64,000 nucleotides of DNA. Origin: an uncultured delta proteobacterium. Its GTDB lineage: Bacteria > Desulfobacterota > Syntrophia > Syntrophales > Smithellaceae. Below, piece after piece: positions 39,401-46,498 of the stretch (positions are counted from its first letter, which is position 1; every line of letters starts with the position of its first letter). The position numbers were made by a program, and so were the translations under genes. The notes under the pieces are model-generated. The model was not told the DNA's origin and ran no database searches. It worked only from the letters and a program-made list of their open reading frames with translations. The DNA lies in NCBI GenBank assembly GCA_903907985.1, contig CAIVQG010000035.1:1-64000 (forward strand). Reading direction: 5' to 3'.

Positions 39401-42400
39401 GAAAGTTATTATATCGCCAAAGCAAACAATATTGAAGTAAATTGCAGTGTGCCGATAATTGCACATCCTTACGATACACAGACACTTCCGGAAAAACTGA
39501 TAAAAGAGAAAAAATATACGGAAGCTATTGCGGTTTACCAGAGCGATCTGCTGAAAGACCCGAACTTTGCCGAAGCCTACTATCACCTTGCCTGCATTGC
39601 CAGAGAACAACGACAGAAAGAAGAAGCAATAAAGAGGGCACAACAAGCGCTAGCGGTAGATCCGCATCACATTGAGTCTTTGATTTTCCTGTCCAGACTC
39701 TTTATGGATCAAAACAAATGGGAAAAAGCGGAATCTTTTATACGTCAGGCCAACCTTAAGCAGTCGGGACATCCGGACGTTTTGCAGATCGTGGCACAGT
39801 ATGAAAAAGTCGTGAAAGAAAATCCCGGCCTTTTACAGACCGAAGAATCTCACATAATCCCAGATTTGACAAATCCTGAATATGTTAAAGGCAGGACGTC
39901 CATCATCATCGCGGCATCTTCAAATCACGCACGCGAATGCCTCGCCGCTATTAAAAAACATACCCCTGAGCCTTATGAGCTGATTGTGATCGACGCGCTT
40001 GCCACTGCCGATTTGAAAAAGAAGCTGAAAAAAAGCGTTAAAGAGCACAGTCCCTATAAAATTCTGGAACATCAAACCAAAAAATCTTTATTGCAGTCCA
40101 TCAACCAGGGCATTAACAGTTCCACAGGTGAATATATTGTTCTGCTGAGCAATGATACTCTCGTTTCTGAAGACTGGCTGACCGGAATGCTCACATGTCT
40201 TAATTACGCACCTGCAGCCGGCGTTATCGCCCCTATGACAAACAAAGGCACCGGTCCCCAGCACGTAACGGACGAGTCTTATCAATCGGTTAATCATCTC
40301 GATAAATTTGCGGCAGAGTTTAAAGAGCGGTTTCATCACCGCCGGATTCCCTGCCGGAACATTGCCAGATTCTGCATGTTGTTCAAACGAACACTCGCAG
40401 AAAAGATCGGTCTATTCGATGAACGTTTCGATACCAGACAGTTTGAAGATGAAGATTTCTGCTGGAGGTCTGCCTTGGCCGGCTATCAAAATTACATCGC
40501 CGGCGATGTTTTTATCCACCATCACAGAAGCAAAGAACCTCAAGGCGACAGAACAATCCTCGATAAAAAATGGACACTCAGCCTGGACAGCTCCGAAGGC
40601 AAGAAGCTGGCAGTTATAAAAGCGATGGAATTCGCTGATATTTTATATTCACGAGGGGAAACAGATCGAGCCGTTGAAGCCCTCGTCAATTGTATTACAT
40701 TTACGCCTGACACTAAGGAGATTTATTATGAACTATCCCGCATTTTTATTGAATCTAAGAAATTTTCCGAAACGTTGGAAGTTGTCGGTACCATGCCTGA
40801 AGCGGCGAAAAATGATCTGAAGGGTCTGGAATGCGCTGGTTACGCCAAGGAAGGTTTAGGGCTGGATGATGAAGCGGCTGCATATGCGGACAAGATGTTG
40901 TCTCAGAATGAAAAATACCCGGCGGCGCTGAATCTGAAAGGAGTTTTGGCATATAAAAAAGATGACAAAGAAAAGGCGGTGGAGTATTTCCGTAAGGCAA
41001 TAGATGCTGATCCGGGTTACGGAGATGCATATACAAACCTTGGCGTTCTCTACTGGGGCATGGATAAAAAAGATGAAGCACTGGCGCATCTGCATAAGGG
41101 CTTTGTCCTGTCCCCGACAACACCTGATAATAGTTCGATTTACTATTCGGTTTTATCTTCTTCGGGACTGCATGGTGAGGCAGAAGCCGACTTTCGTGAA
41201 GCCTGCAGATCATATCCCCGTCATAAAATACTTGCTTTTTTATATATTGATATTCTCATCTCGCAAGGCAAGTTTGATATCGCAATGCTCAGGATAGAAG
41301 ACACAATCGCTTTGTTTGGCCTGGATGAAGGCATTCTGAACGCAGCTCTGTCTGTCCGCGAAAAAATCGGTCCTCTGCAAATTGATAAATCGTCAAATAA
41401 AGGAACACTATCCATTTGCATGATTGTGAAAAACGAAGAAAAATTCCTTGTTAAATGTTTAAGAAGCATACGGGATGTTGTGGATGAAATAATTATTGTG
41501 GATACCGGATCAACGGACAAAACCACTGATATCGCCAAAGCCTTCGGGGCTAAATTGTTTGACTTTCCCTGGACAGGTGATTTTTCAGCAGCTCGCAATC
41601 ATTCGCTTGCCCAGGCAACAGGTGACTGGATTTTCATTCTTGATGCCGATGAGGTGATTTCATCACTTGACTTTGATGAGTTGAAAACGATAGTTCACAA
41701 GCGACCTTCAACGGCAGTCACCTATAACATTCTGACAAGAAACTATATAGATCAGGAAAGCATCATTGGCTGGACCCCCAATGACGGGAAATATCCCGAT
41801 GAATCACATAACGGATGGATGCCCAGCGCAAAAGTGAGGCTTTTCACCAGAAGAAAAGATATCTTTTTTACCAATCCGGTTCACGAGTTGTTGGAAACTT
41901 CAGTAAGAAAGGCAAAAATACCCATTTTACCAGGCAATGTCGTTGTGCATCACTATGGCAAATTAGACGTGGCAAGGGATACGCAAAAAGGCGAGGATTA
42001 TTATCTGCTGGGGAAAATAAAGTATGAAAACGATCCAACAAACGTGAAATACATTCATGAACTGGCGAAACAGGCTCAAGTGCTTCATAAAAATGAAGAA
42101 GCAATGGAATTGTGGCTGAAGCTTCTCTCGCTTATAGATGCCGACCATCAATCACCGGCTTATCAGGAAATTGCCCGCATTTCATATGGTGATCCGATAT
42201 CAGAAACATATACACTGCTTGCAGGATCTTACATGGCTCTCAATCGCTATGATGAGGCATTAGCATCAGCGCGCAAAGCGATGGAGACAGAGGTAAAACG
42301 CAAAGAATATGTTAATGTTTACGCAGAGTGTGAAATTATCGCCGGCTCAATGGAGAAAGCGTTTTCCGCACTGGAAGAACAACTTAAAATAATGCCTGAT

Positions 42401-42661
42401 TACTCGATTGCGTTGATCTTGATGGCGGTTATTTCCTGTTTGAAAGGGGAAAAAGAAAGAACACAAGATTTATTCCAGTTATTGCAGCAGAAACATACTG
42501 AAATAACATTCCATTTAAACATAATTGCCAGAAGACTCAATAATTACGGGAAGAAGGATGAAGCCTTGCTTATCCTCAATGCGATGATTGAAAACAAGAT
42601 AAGCAATCAAGAAACAATGAGGCTTGTTGGTGTTATACAAAATAGCAGGAGCAGTGCGTGA
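33428..42661 (+). CDS. Giant multidomain methyltransferase-glycosyltransferase-TPR protein
   Basis: One uninterrupted frame of ~3,077 residues. The ATG at 33428 follows CGGAAGGA. Approximate order: FkbM-like methyltransferase (19-200, 'YLVDFGAGDGE'); second SAM-type domain (260-430, 'VFVETGTNFGATTAEA'); TPR (490-560); FkbM-like domain (585-790); GT10 fucosyltransferase fold (810-1100, 'NLCFENTND', 'GYVTEKILDCLE', 'PIYLGASNI'); CgeB-like GT (1195-1510); GT2 (1557-1785, 'LTDNGSTDGT'); degenerate transferase-like region (1835-2010); TPR (2018-2125); GT2 (2156-2370, 'LLSNDTLVSEDW'); TPR (2400-2600); GT2 (2660-2845, 'IVDTGSTDKT', 'ILDADE'); TPR (2860-3074). No signal peptide or membrane segment is evident. 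It ends 115 nt before flaF, on the opposite strand, near flagellin. Flagellin glycosylation is the leading inference. Confidence 0.88.
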   Translation: MKNSDFLKYLHLVVDMKINKYSQLGEELILLKIFENIGTTNKYLVDFGAGDGEILSNSNLLIEEHGFNGLLMDVDNKDNQKVKKEIITAENICALFKKHNVPKTFDLLCIDIDGNDYYVLKAIIRGGYRPRVILTKFNDCIPNGVDKYINYNANHVYDNTDYYGYSYTTGLRLAKELDYVVVCENGKTNLVMIDKNENLDWSKIELPVFSHQQYHKHKPDGEWIIHQRQALNNDKKFLSLEPVKSDSGSLSLSFLERIVYLFHADVFVETGTNFGATTAEAAKVFREVHTIELGHELFQKATKRFENNDNIHVYHGDSSVVLKDLLPHIQGKTVFWLDGHYSGGETARGNENTPIMKEIQLIRQHNIKDAIILIDDIRIFCKNPNPASIVYGYPTLRELFSAILTIDHTYCFEIIGDVAIAYPSNDGIQVSSVIRGCTISRFYDENPELGYSILEAEQNISYATGLEQKAISQLCNQFGLSNFEDQSRYYALWSGLILYHNKKYVAAIQLFTMLLSRGFNHWRIQWYLARAAYESGNLPIAQTSLFVVLNTQPDFQDAHELMDKIKIDTARWNTITTSEASHQKKILFYCGINNLVNFSRIRPYYDLCYGFDANPEKVEYAKKIYHNDPGVKIIYGALTEKSGEEIEFTITTNWDPASSLGSPNPEYRPNAKNPDMLAAQTIIKVPTISLYDFCIKNNISQIDTLLTDLQGIDFTVLKTLIIFIQACKIREIQCEVEPDNTPTRYLGIPPGKLKDFNKLLSENYDVLWMDPPGPPQGAWEMDVRWRVKNTAPDDHVDFVVENELLVPLVKSFLINFVNGHQQKEITINHKGNVSVIWSANPIDGCDVYVYHNSFSYQGKRGGVDFLMMLEPAVVLPGEFDDQVWKHFDHVFGLFDALPARGTRFHKIFFPRADLAGVNPITEAQSLRESRYPLSGRKKAICMIGSNRSSHVPYELYSKRIEVARWFAEHSKMPFDVYGTPFALPNYRGPCPVSQKLSMLKQYRYNLCFENTNDPVLSAGYVTEKILDCLETRTIPIYLGASNIEQYIPPECFIDLRNFADYQALDTYIRSVSEAKYQSYINHIDKFVCSGGLRMFSETALYHQIIQTLIDEKSLDARYYENDIFWQSGPSSAVRKNEWSSTITPAMWTWKHLSKANPPLLENGKIVDQRPSDQHLTEANAKHTAKSFLIGKKPSIKVLVAGSKFSSGNARRGYDYVWWNIFDALNHFENIETNFFDYATEAQQRGVAGMSESLEEIVRKENPDLIFYSPADRNAGILRESLTSIADHTDTRTVIWMNNHQGHVKEETNLWASCANYIITLSPESAGYFAAAGFGSKVIESQWGFNPYTYNTSCFRLREISFCGTAKGNRSEILEQIKQNGLSVDVFGSGWHEDSFIPFYDMVRIFVQSRINLNLSGTSELTTNQINRRTFEVPGSRGFLLTMPADHLEDYYESGKEVVVASSLEELIDKAKHYLAHEREREKVAQRGHERTIAEHTWSNRFIDIFKHIGFTAIPQKLPTISGTSHFKQSSPQSMPVSVKHSDPENSAEKPVDCDYENIETSIFMMAYNKLQYTKQCVESILHYTKGNYELLLTDNGSTDGTYEYFEWVKSFHPRTRVIKNFANRIAESLGNHGYSLARGKYVAGIANDAVVHEGWVNNFIAQIESAPDIGIVGSRSNSISGPQVAQVDYNTLEAYHAFAAEWCKQYKGSNFAIQRVVPMAAIFKKTILERIGFLDPDLPTNGRDGGYGFSDDDLTLRLRMGGYRSLVANDVFIHHYGSVTAKQDRPDLFGAPQNINKEKYIRKIRNNNRIIIGADGQMTIKPYSLHDVIPIDERTAIRTPRICFVETNDTISKKTDAESLYAAVARKYNGENIQSQSESIQSLILKILDDKQYDFLVLIDSRLAPPPEIISALAESSLCYPDVAVMVPVGNYAPATHTHKTDLAQEVEIIPYADLSLCSINLKIVRPLLPGLARCENDNELIWFMQRRIRGESYYIAKANNIEVNCSVPIIAHPYDTQTLPEKLIKEKKYTEAIAVYQSDLLKDPNFAEAYYHLACIAREQRQKEEAIKRAQQALAVDPHHIESLIFLSRLFMDQNKWEKAESFIRQANLKQSGHPDVLQIVAQYEKVVKENPGLLQTEESHIIPDLTNPEYVKGRTSIIIAASSNHARECLAAIKKHTPEPYELIVIDALATADLKKKLKKSVKEHSPYKILEHQTKKSLLQSINQGINSSTGEYIVLLSNDTLVSEDWLTGMLTCLNYAPAAGVIAPMTNKGTGPQHVTDESYQSVNHLDKFAAEFKERFHHRRIPCRNIARFCMLFKRTLAEKIGLFDERFDTRQFEDEDFCWRSALAGYQNYIAGDVFIHHHRSKEPQGDRTILDKKWTLSLDSSEGKKLAVIKAMEFADILYSRGETDRAVEALVNCITFTPDTKEIYYELSRIFIESKKFSETLEVVGTMPEAAKNDLKGLECAGYAKEGLGLDDEAAAYADKMLSQNEKYPAALNLKGVLAYKKDDKEKAVEYFRKAIDADPGYGDAYTNLGVLYWGMDKKDEALAHLHKGFVLSPTTPDNSSIYYSVLSSSGLHGEAEADFREACRSYPRHKILAFLYIDILISQGKFDIAMLRIEDTIALFGLDEGILNAALSVREKIGPLQIDKSSNKGTLSICMIVKNEEKFLVKCLRSIRDVVDEIIIVDTGSTDKTTDIAKAFGAKLFDFPWTGDFSAARNHSLAQATGDWIFILDADEVISSLDFDELKTIVHKRPSTAVTYNILTRNYIDQESIIGWTPNDGKYPDESHNGWMPSAKVRLFTRRKDIFFTNPVHELLETSVRKAKIPILPGNVVVHHYGKLDVARDTQKGEDYYLLGKIKYENDPTNVKYIHELAKQAQVLHKNEEAMELWLKLLSLIDADHQSPAYQEIARISYGDPISETYTLLAGSYMALNRYDEALASARKAMETEVKRKEYVNVYAECEIIAGSMEKAFSALEEQLKIMPDYSIALILMAVISCLKGEKERTQDLFQLLQQKHTEITFHLNIIARRLNNYGKKDEALLILNAMIENKISNQETMRLVGVIQNSRSSA

Positions 42662-42710
42662 CCGGCAGCCTCATAAATTACAAGTTTGCAGTATGACGAT
42701 ATTCAACAAA

Positions 42711-42752
42711 AACCCGCCGGGTCAGGTGACCCCGGCGGGTTTTTTGTTTTTT
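42711..42752. terminator. Bidirectional intrinsic terminator between the giant gene and flaF
   Basis: AACCCGCCGGGTCA pairs with TGACCCCGGCGGGTT (one bulged G) around a 2-nt GG loop at 42711-42741. A T-run follows on the plus strand and an A-run precedes it, so it can stop transcription from both convergent genes. Confidence 0.9.
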
Positions 42753-42775
42753 ACAGATGTTTCCTGCAGTTTATT

Positions 42776-43225
42776 TCAAACACTAAAGCTTGTTGCAAAA
42801 TGGTTCTTTTGCGGTTTTGGTAATGCCTGCCCCACCACCTGTTCGTTGTTGCTGGGGTTTTGGCTTAGACCAGCGGCGATGTTGAGATTAATATCGATGA
42901 GGATATTGAGCTTCTCCGGGGCCGGATACGCCAGAACCTCAAAGATTCTTTTATCGACAAAGATACTCAAGTTGAGAATATCCTCTTTGATTTGTCTAGG
43001 GAGGGGATTGTCCTCTTTGATCAACTCACTCTGTAATATACTCCAGATATTCTGATTGTTCATGAGAGCCTCTTGGAGCTGGAGATCCCGGTCCGCCGCG
43101 TTCCAGTTTTTCTGGCATTCTTTGATCTTGAATGCAGCCTGCATAAGCGCGCCTGCCTCGATCTCCCGTCCGGACATATACAACTTCTGGGTTGTTTTGT
43201 ATGCTTCAAGTTGGTTTGCGGACAC
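42776..43225 (-). CDS. flaF: Flagellar biosynthesis regulator FlaF
   Basis: A 149-residue FlaF homologue. The N-terminal ~120 residues carry the family pattern ('QLEAYKTTQKLYMSGREIEA', 'KNWNAADRDLQLQEAL', 'LNLSIFVDKRIFEVL'). The last ~30 residues are an Asn/Pro/Gln-rich tail. In alphaproteobacteria FlaF promotes flagellin translation or secretion, opposing FlbT. It overlaps flbT by 20 nt, so the two are coupled. Confidence 0.85.
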   Translation of the reverse strand: MSANQLEAYKTTQKLYMSGREIEAGALMQAAFKIKECQKNWNAADRDLQLQEALMNNQNIWSILQSELIKEDNPLPRQIKEDILNLSIFVDKRIFEVLAYPAPEKLNILIDINLNIAAGLSQNPSNNEQVVGQALPKPQKNHFATSFSV

Positions 43226-43604
43226 GATCTAGTACCTCCCGTTCATATTCTATCAGTTTCCTGGCCGATTTCAGTGCCTGATAATACTCGCTCTTGAGTA
43301 TATGTTCACTGATCTTGTCGACATGAATGAGCGTGCTGGGCACTGCACCTACAAGATCTTTGACCAGTGACCAGTAAGTGTTATGATATCCGACAATATT
43401 TCCGGCATCAATGTACATGAGTTGAATTACAAAATATATTCTGCTGCAATAGGTCGTTGCTTCCTCCTCGCGCATGATGTCTTTTTCACGAAGCACCGCA
43501 ACATTGTTTTCCACAACAAATTCGGAACGGTTTTTCCCGTTCTGTATTACCGCACCACCGATGATCAGTTTCTCCTGTGGTTTAAGCGCTATTTTCAGGG
43601 CCAT
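43206..43604 (-). CDS. flbT: Flagellin mRNA regulator FlbT
   Basis: A 132-residue FlbT homologue. It begins 'MALKIALKPQEKLIIGGAVI' and has the conserved 'KNRSEFVVENNVAVLREKDIM' segment, then a helical half. FlbT binds the flagellin 5' leader and limits its translation in Caulobacter. Its gene lies downstream of flagellin with flaF, the same trio as in alphaproteobacteria. Confidence 0.88.
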   Translation of the reverse strand: MALKIALKPQEKLIIGGAVIQNGKNRSEFVVENNVAVLREKDIMREEEATTYCSRIYFVIQLMYIDAGNIVGYHNTYWSLVKDLVGAVPSTLIHVDKISEHILKSEYYQALKSARKLIEYEREVLDRVRKPT

Positions 43605-43611
43605 ATCGGAC

Positions 43612-43959
43612 TCAGATCTTTACGGTCAGAATTGCACCCGGTTGAATATTTCCCGACGCCGCCGCTCTGACCGTTTCCGTTGCGTCGCTTTTCGATTTAT
43701 TGTCTAAGTTCGTATTTTGGAATTCCTGCTCGGCTCCGGAGCGCTTAAACTCTGTTCCTCCTATACTGACTTTTTTGATGAGATCCTGTCTTTGGTACGT
43801 TGCTATGGGGAAAAAAGGCGGGTCATAGACATCTACCAGGTTGGACTGCCCCAAGCTTACAGAAGCAACCTCTCTGTTATCACCGTCTTCCTTACTCCCT
43901 CCGTCAGGGCGAAACGCATTCTGCAGCCCCTGATATGGATTAATATTATTGACATTCAT
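43612..43959 (-). CDS. Hypothetical protein in the flagellin operon
   Basis: A 115-residue protein of unknown family between flagellin and flbT. It opens 'MNVNNINPYQGLQNAF', a start like those of FlaG and other small flagellar proteins. It is rich in Asn, Gly, Ser and Asp, with no membrane segment or signal peptide. The start lies 72 nt after the flagellin stop and the stop 7 nt before flbT, so it belongs to the operon. Confidence 0.6.
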   Translation of the reverse strand: MNVNNINPYQGLQNAFRPDGGSKEDGDNREVASVSLGQSNLVDVYDPPFFPIATYQRQDLIKKVSIGGTEFKRSGAEQEFQNTNLDNKSKSDATETVRAAASGNIQPGAILTVKI

Positions 43960-43979
43960 AATTCTACCCCATTTATTTC

Positions 43980-44008
43980 AGATGGGGAGGAATTCTTCCT
44001 CCCCATCT
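43980..44008 (-). other. Strong hairpin after the flagellin stop
   Basis: AGATGGGGAGGAA and its exact reverse complement flank a 3-nt loop (13-bp stem). It lies 22 nt downstream of the flagellin stop. There is no T-run on the minus strand, so it is more likely an mRNA-stabilising or processing hairpin, which would raise flagellin levels over the downstream genes, than a full terminator. Confidence 0.65.
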
Positions 44009-44030
44009 GGGCGTTTAGCCTATGGTCTTA

Positions 44031-45482
44031 TTACTGGAACAATCTCAGAACTGACTGGGCTGCCTGCGCCGAGAGGCTCAGAGCCGTGGTGGCCAGAGAC
44101 TGACGGGTCTGCAGCATCAGCATGTTGGCGCCTTCTTCATTGGTATCGGCCAGTGTCAGGGCATCCGAACCTGCATTCAGAGTGTTAATCATGTTCGTCG
44201 AAAATTGCTGACGAACGGTGATAATGCTCAAGTTGCCGGACAGTTTGGACGCTTCCGTACGCATAGTAGATGAAGCAGTATCCAGCGCTGTCGTGGAGGT
44301 GTCAACCGAACCGCCTGTGACCCATGTTGCATCCGCAACGCCGAGGTCGCTTGCTTTCGCACTGAATCCTACCACAGACAGTGTGGTGCCTTCGAACTTA
44401 ACGGTCATAGTGTCTGCGTTCAGAAGGTTTTTGCCCTTATACCCGGAGTCTAACGCCAACTTATCCATCTGGAAAAGCAAATCGTTAAACTGGGTTTGTA
44501 AACTCTTCAGGTCGGAAGCTGTTGTCTGAGAGAGAGCCGCCGTGATTCCTGTTGTGGGAGCCGTGTACATGGCAGTCGTAATATCATATTTCGCCCTCGA
44601 CACCGTCACCACCCCGCTTTCTGCAGTTGCTGAATAGCCCAAGCCAGACAAGGTAGTGTTGGCGGTGATAAGCGCCTTCAGAGTAGTAGCGGTATCTGCA
44701 GCAGTAGCACTAGCTTTGTAATAGTTAGTAGCGGATGTCGCTGCTTTTGCCGCACTATAAACTGACGTCAGCGCTACGCCACCTAACGTCAGTACGGCGC
44801 CGAGTGCCTCAGCAGTTGCAGTTATTGTAGAAGCAGTTGAGACTTTAGTAATTGCGGCAATGTTTGCTTGCTCACCTGCACTATCTGTATTGTTGACACT
44901 TATAAGAGTCGTGCCGGTTGTAAGAGCCACAGTATAACCAGTAAAGTTTGCTGCGATTGCAGTCTTCAGATTAAGGGCGTCAGTAGTAGCGACACCTGTG
45001 ACATAAAACTGAACACTCGTCATGCCAGCAGTCGTGCTTACGCCGGTCAGCGTCGTGGAACCAACCGTAACAGTTTCACCCGCTGTCATACTTGCGGATA
45101 TGCCTATGGTTGCACTCGAAGCGTTGCCGCCTGCTATGGTGGCCGCTGGTGTTAAAGTAACTTTAATGCCACTGGCGCTCGAAGCAGATTGCGCAATACC
45201 TTTAGCTTGCTCAATCATCGTACTGATCGCCGTTATACCTTTGTCGGCGGCGGTGATCGTCTGAACGGCCTGGCCCATCGCATCCTTCAAACTATCGATA
45301 ACAGCCGCACGAGCGTTCAATGCCTGGGACGCAAAATATGATACCGGGTTGTCCATTGCTGTGTTAACTTTTTTGCCTGTAGAAAGGCGGTTTTGCGTGC
45401 GGTCTAAAAGACTTACTGTGGTTTGAAGAGATAAAAGGTTGTTTCTCATTCCCGAGGTTAAACTGATATCATTAATAGCCAT
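44031..45482 (-). CDS. fliC: Flagellin
   Basis: A 483-residue flagellin. The conserved N-terminus ('LLSLQTTVSLLDRTQNRLST', 'NPVSYFASQALN') and C-terminus ('EEGANMLMLQTRQSLATTAL', ending 'AAQSVLRLFQ') form the D0/D1 core. The middle (about 105-330) is very rich in Thr, Ala and Ser, low in charged residues, and is the exposed part where O-linked glycans attach in other flagellins. AAGGAG precedes the ATG. It is transcribed from the sigma-28 promoter at 45627-45653, with a leader of about 138 nt. Confidence 0.95.
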   Translation of the reverse strand: MAINDISLTSGMRNNLLSLQTTVSLLDRTQNRLSTGKKVNTAMDNPVSYFASQALNARAAVIDSLKDAMGQAVQTITAADKGITAISTMIEQAKGIAQSASSASGIKVTLTPAATIAGGNASSATIGISASMTAGETVTVGSTTLTGVSTTAGMTSVQFYVTGVATTDALNLKTAIAANFTGYTVALTTGTTLISVNNTDSAGEQANIAAITKVSTASTITATAEALGAVLTLGGVALTSVYSAAKAATSATNYYKASATAADTATTLKALITANTTLSGLGYSATAESGVVTVSRAKYDITTAMYTAPTTGITAALSQTTASDLKSLQTQFNDLLFQMDKLALDSGYKGKNLLNADTMTVKFEGTTLSVVGFSAKASDLGVADATWVTGGSVDTSTTALDTASSTMRTEASKLSGNLSIITVRQQFSTNMINTLNAGSDALTLADTNEEGANMLMLQTRQSLATTALSLSAQAAQSVLRLFQ

Positions 45483-45626
45483 AATTTTTCTCCTTTTCTA
45501 GGTTGCTTTCTGACAATTCTTGCCAGAGTTTTTTTGTTCCAATGATGCTGCTCTTCTAAAAGTGTTCGTCTGAATTTACTTAAGATTATCCTCCCTTCTG
45601 ATCATTTTAAACTTCCTTATGCTACA

Positions 45627-45653
45627 TTATCGGAAATTCCCCATAATACTTTA
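45627..45653 (-). promoter_or_regulatory. Sigma-28 (FliA) promoter of flagellin
   Basis: On the minus strand TAAA (45653-45650), exactly 15 nt, then TCCGATAA (45634-45627); this differs from the FliA consensus at one base. The leader down to 45482 contains several GGA triplets, including one in the ribosome site, which is what CsrA targets look like; FlbT could act here too. Confidence 0.88.
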
Positions 45654-45840
45654 GCCGCGAAGGACTTTTTTTAAAAATAAATCGGTGAATAGGCTGAAGA
45701 CTGGAGGCTGAAGGAGAATGCGCTGAAACCTTTTGTAGGCCGCTTGACTCACGCGGCGAATAAACTTCAACAAATGCCGCCGGGTCAGTTGACCCGGCCT
45801 ACAAGAAAATAGCTGTTTTTGTAGGCCACACCTTGTGGCC
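45654..45840. repeat. Palindromic intergenic repeat cluster
   Basis: TTGTAGGCCG (from 45733) and CGGCCTACAA (to 45805) are inverted copies. Inside lies a hairpin CCGGGTCA/TGACCCGG (45780-45797). Another GTAGGCCACA...TGTGGCC unit follows (45821-45840). No credible gene is present. This appears to be mobile or REP-like intergenic DNA behind the flagellin promoter. Confidence 0.55.
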
Positions 45841-45996
45841 TTGCTTGACCTAGCACAAATACACATTGACATAAAAATCCTATCACCATTGTATCTTCTG
45901 GAAAAGATTGAAGAAGGTGAAACTGATATAAGAGAAGGACGCGTATTATCCCACCAGCAGGCCCTCGAAAGGATATCTGGAAAGTGGCAAAGCTGA
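45841..45996 (+). pseudogene. 5'-truncated antitoxin of a ParE/RelE-type module
   Basis: The open stretch, without a start codon, ends 'LYLLEKIEEGETDIREGRVL' then 'SHQQALERISGKWQS'. This is the usual C-terminus of short antitoxins paired with ParE toxins. Its TGA overlaps the toxin start (45984). The N-terminal DNA-binding part is gone and repeat DNA lies in its place. Confidence 0.6.
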
Positions 45997-46297
45997 TATG
46001 GGCCCAAAAAGCAATCGAGTCTCTGGAAGCAATTTATGATTACATCTCACGTGATTCAATCCAATATGCAAATTATCAAACCCGTAAGATTGTAGAATCG
46101 GTCGAGCGTTTAAGTCTCTTTCCTGAATCAGGTAAAATTATTATGGAGTTGAACAATCGATGTACAGACAAGTTATTGTTGGCACATATCGTGTTATTTA
46201 CAGGTTTGATGGATCGCTGGACACATTATTTATAATAAACATCGTACATGGTAGTCGCCTATTAACTGATTTTTATGTTGTTGAACCAACAGGCTAA
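45984..46297 (+). pseudogene. Frameshifted ParE/RelE-family toxin
   Basis: From GTG 45984 it reads 'MAKLIWAQKAIESLEAIYDY' and 'RLSLFPESGKIIMELNN', a ParE fold. After 'ELNN' (about 46155) the frame must change to continue with the expected ParE ending 'MYRQVIVGTYRVIYRFDG', 'IINIVHGSRLL', 'EPTG' and TAA. One missing base explains it. The toxin is therefore dead in this sequence, consistent with its damaged antitoxin. Confidence 0.8.
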
Positions 46298-46317
46298 AGC
46301 CAACAATAGTACCTCGT

Positions 46318-46352
46318 GTGATCTCGCGTGACCTTTAGGTTATCAGGTTATG
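46318..46352. repeat. 35-nt interspersed repeat, copy A
   Basis: This 35-nt block matches 56875-56909 at 32 of 35 positions and ends CAGGTTATCAGGTTATG in the longer frame of the match. Both copies lie in non-coding DNA beside flagellar genes. Confidence 0.6.
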
Positions 46353-46439
46353 ACCCCATGCGTCGGGATCTCGCCATAATTCGCTGAGACCGTCAGTCTT
46401 GCAGTCAGCCTTTATCTTTCCACCTATTGCCATTTTTCC

Positions 46440-46467
46440 TCAAGTTTTATCCGACCAATACCGATAA
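46440..46467 (+). promoter_or_regulatory. Possible sigma-28 promoter for the TPR protein gene
   Basis: ACCGATAA (46460-46467) is an almost perfect FliA -10 box. Sixteen nt upstream lies TCAA (46440-46443), a 3-of-4 match to TAAA. The gene start is 32 nt downstream. The -35 is weak. Confidence 0.45.
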
Positions 46468-46498
46468 TTTAAATAGATCATATCAGATGAGGTTATTG

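Noticed and set aside
33428-42661. The giant gene as an assembly or frame artefact joining several genes
   Set aside because: The frame stays open for 9.2 kb with recognisable domains in order, no internal ribosome-site/start pairs at domain borders were evident, and codon use looks coding throughout.
45651-46007. Minus-strand 118-codon frame over the repeat cluster and toxin-antitoxin remnant
   Set aside because: It runs antisense to a recognisable antitoxin tail and through palindromic repeats, has no ribosome site and resembles no family.
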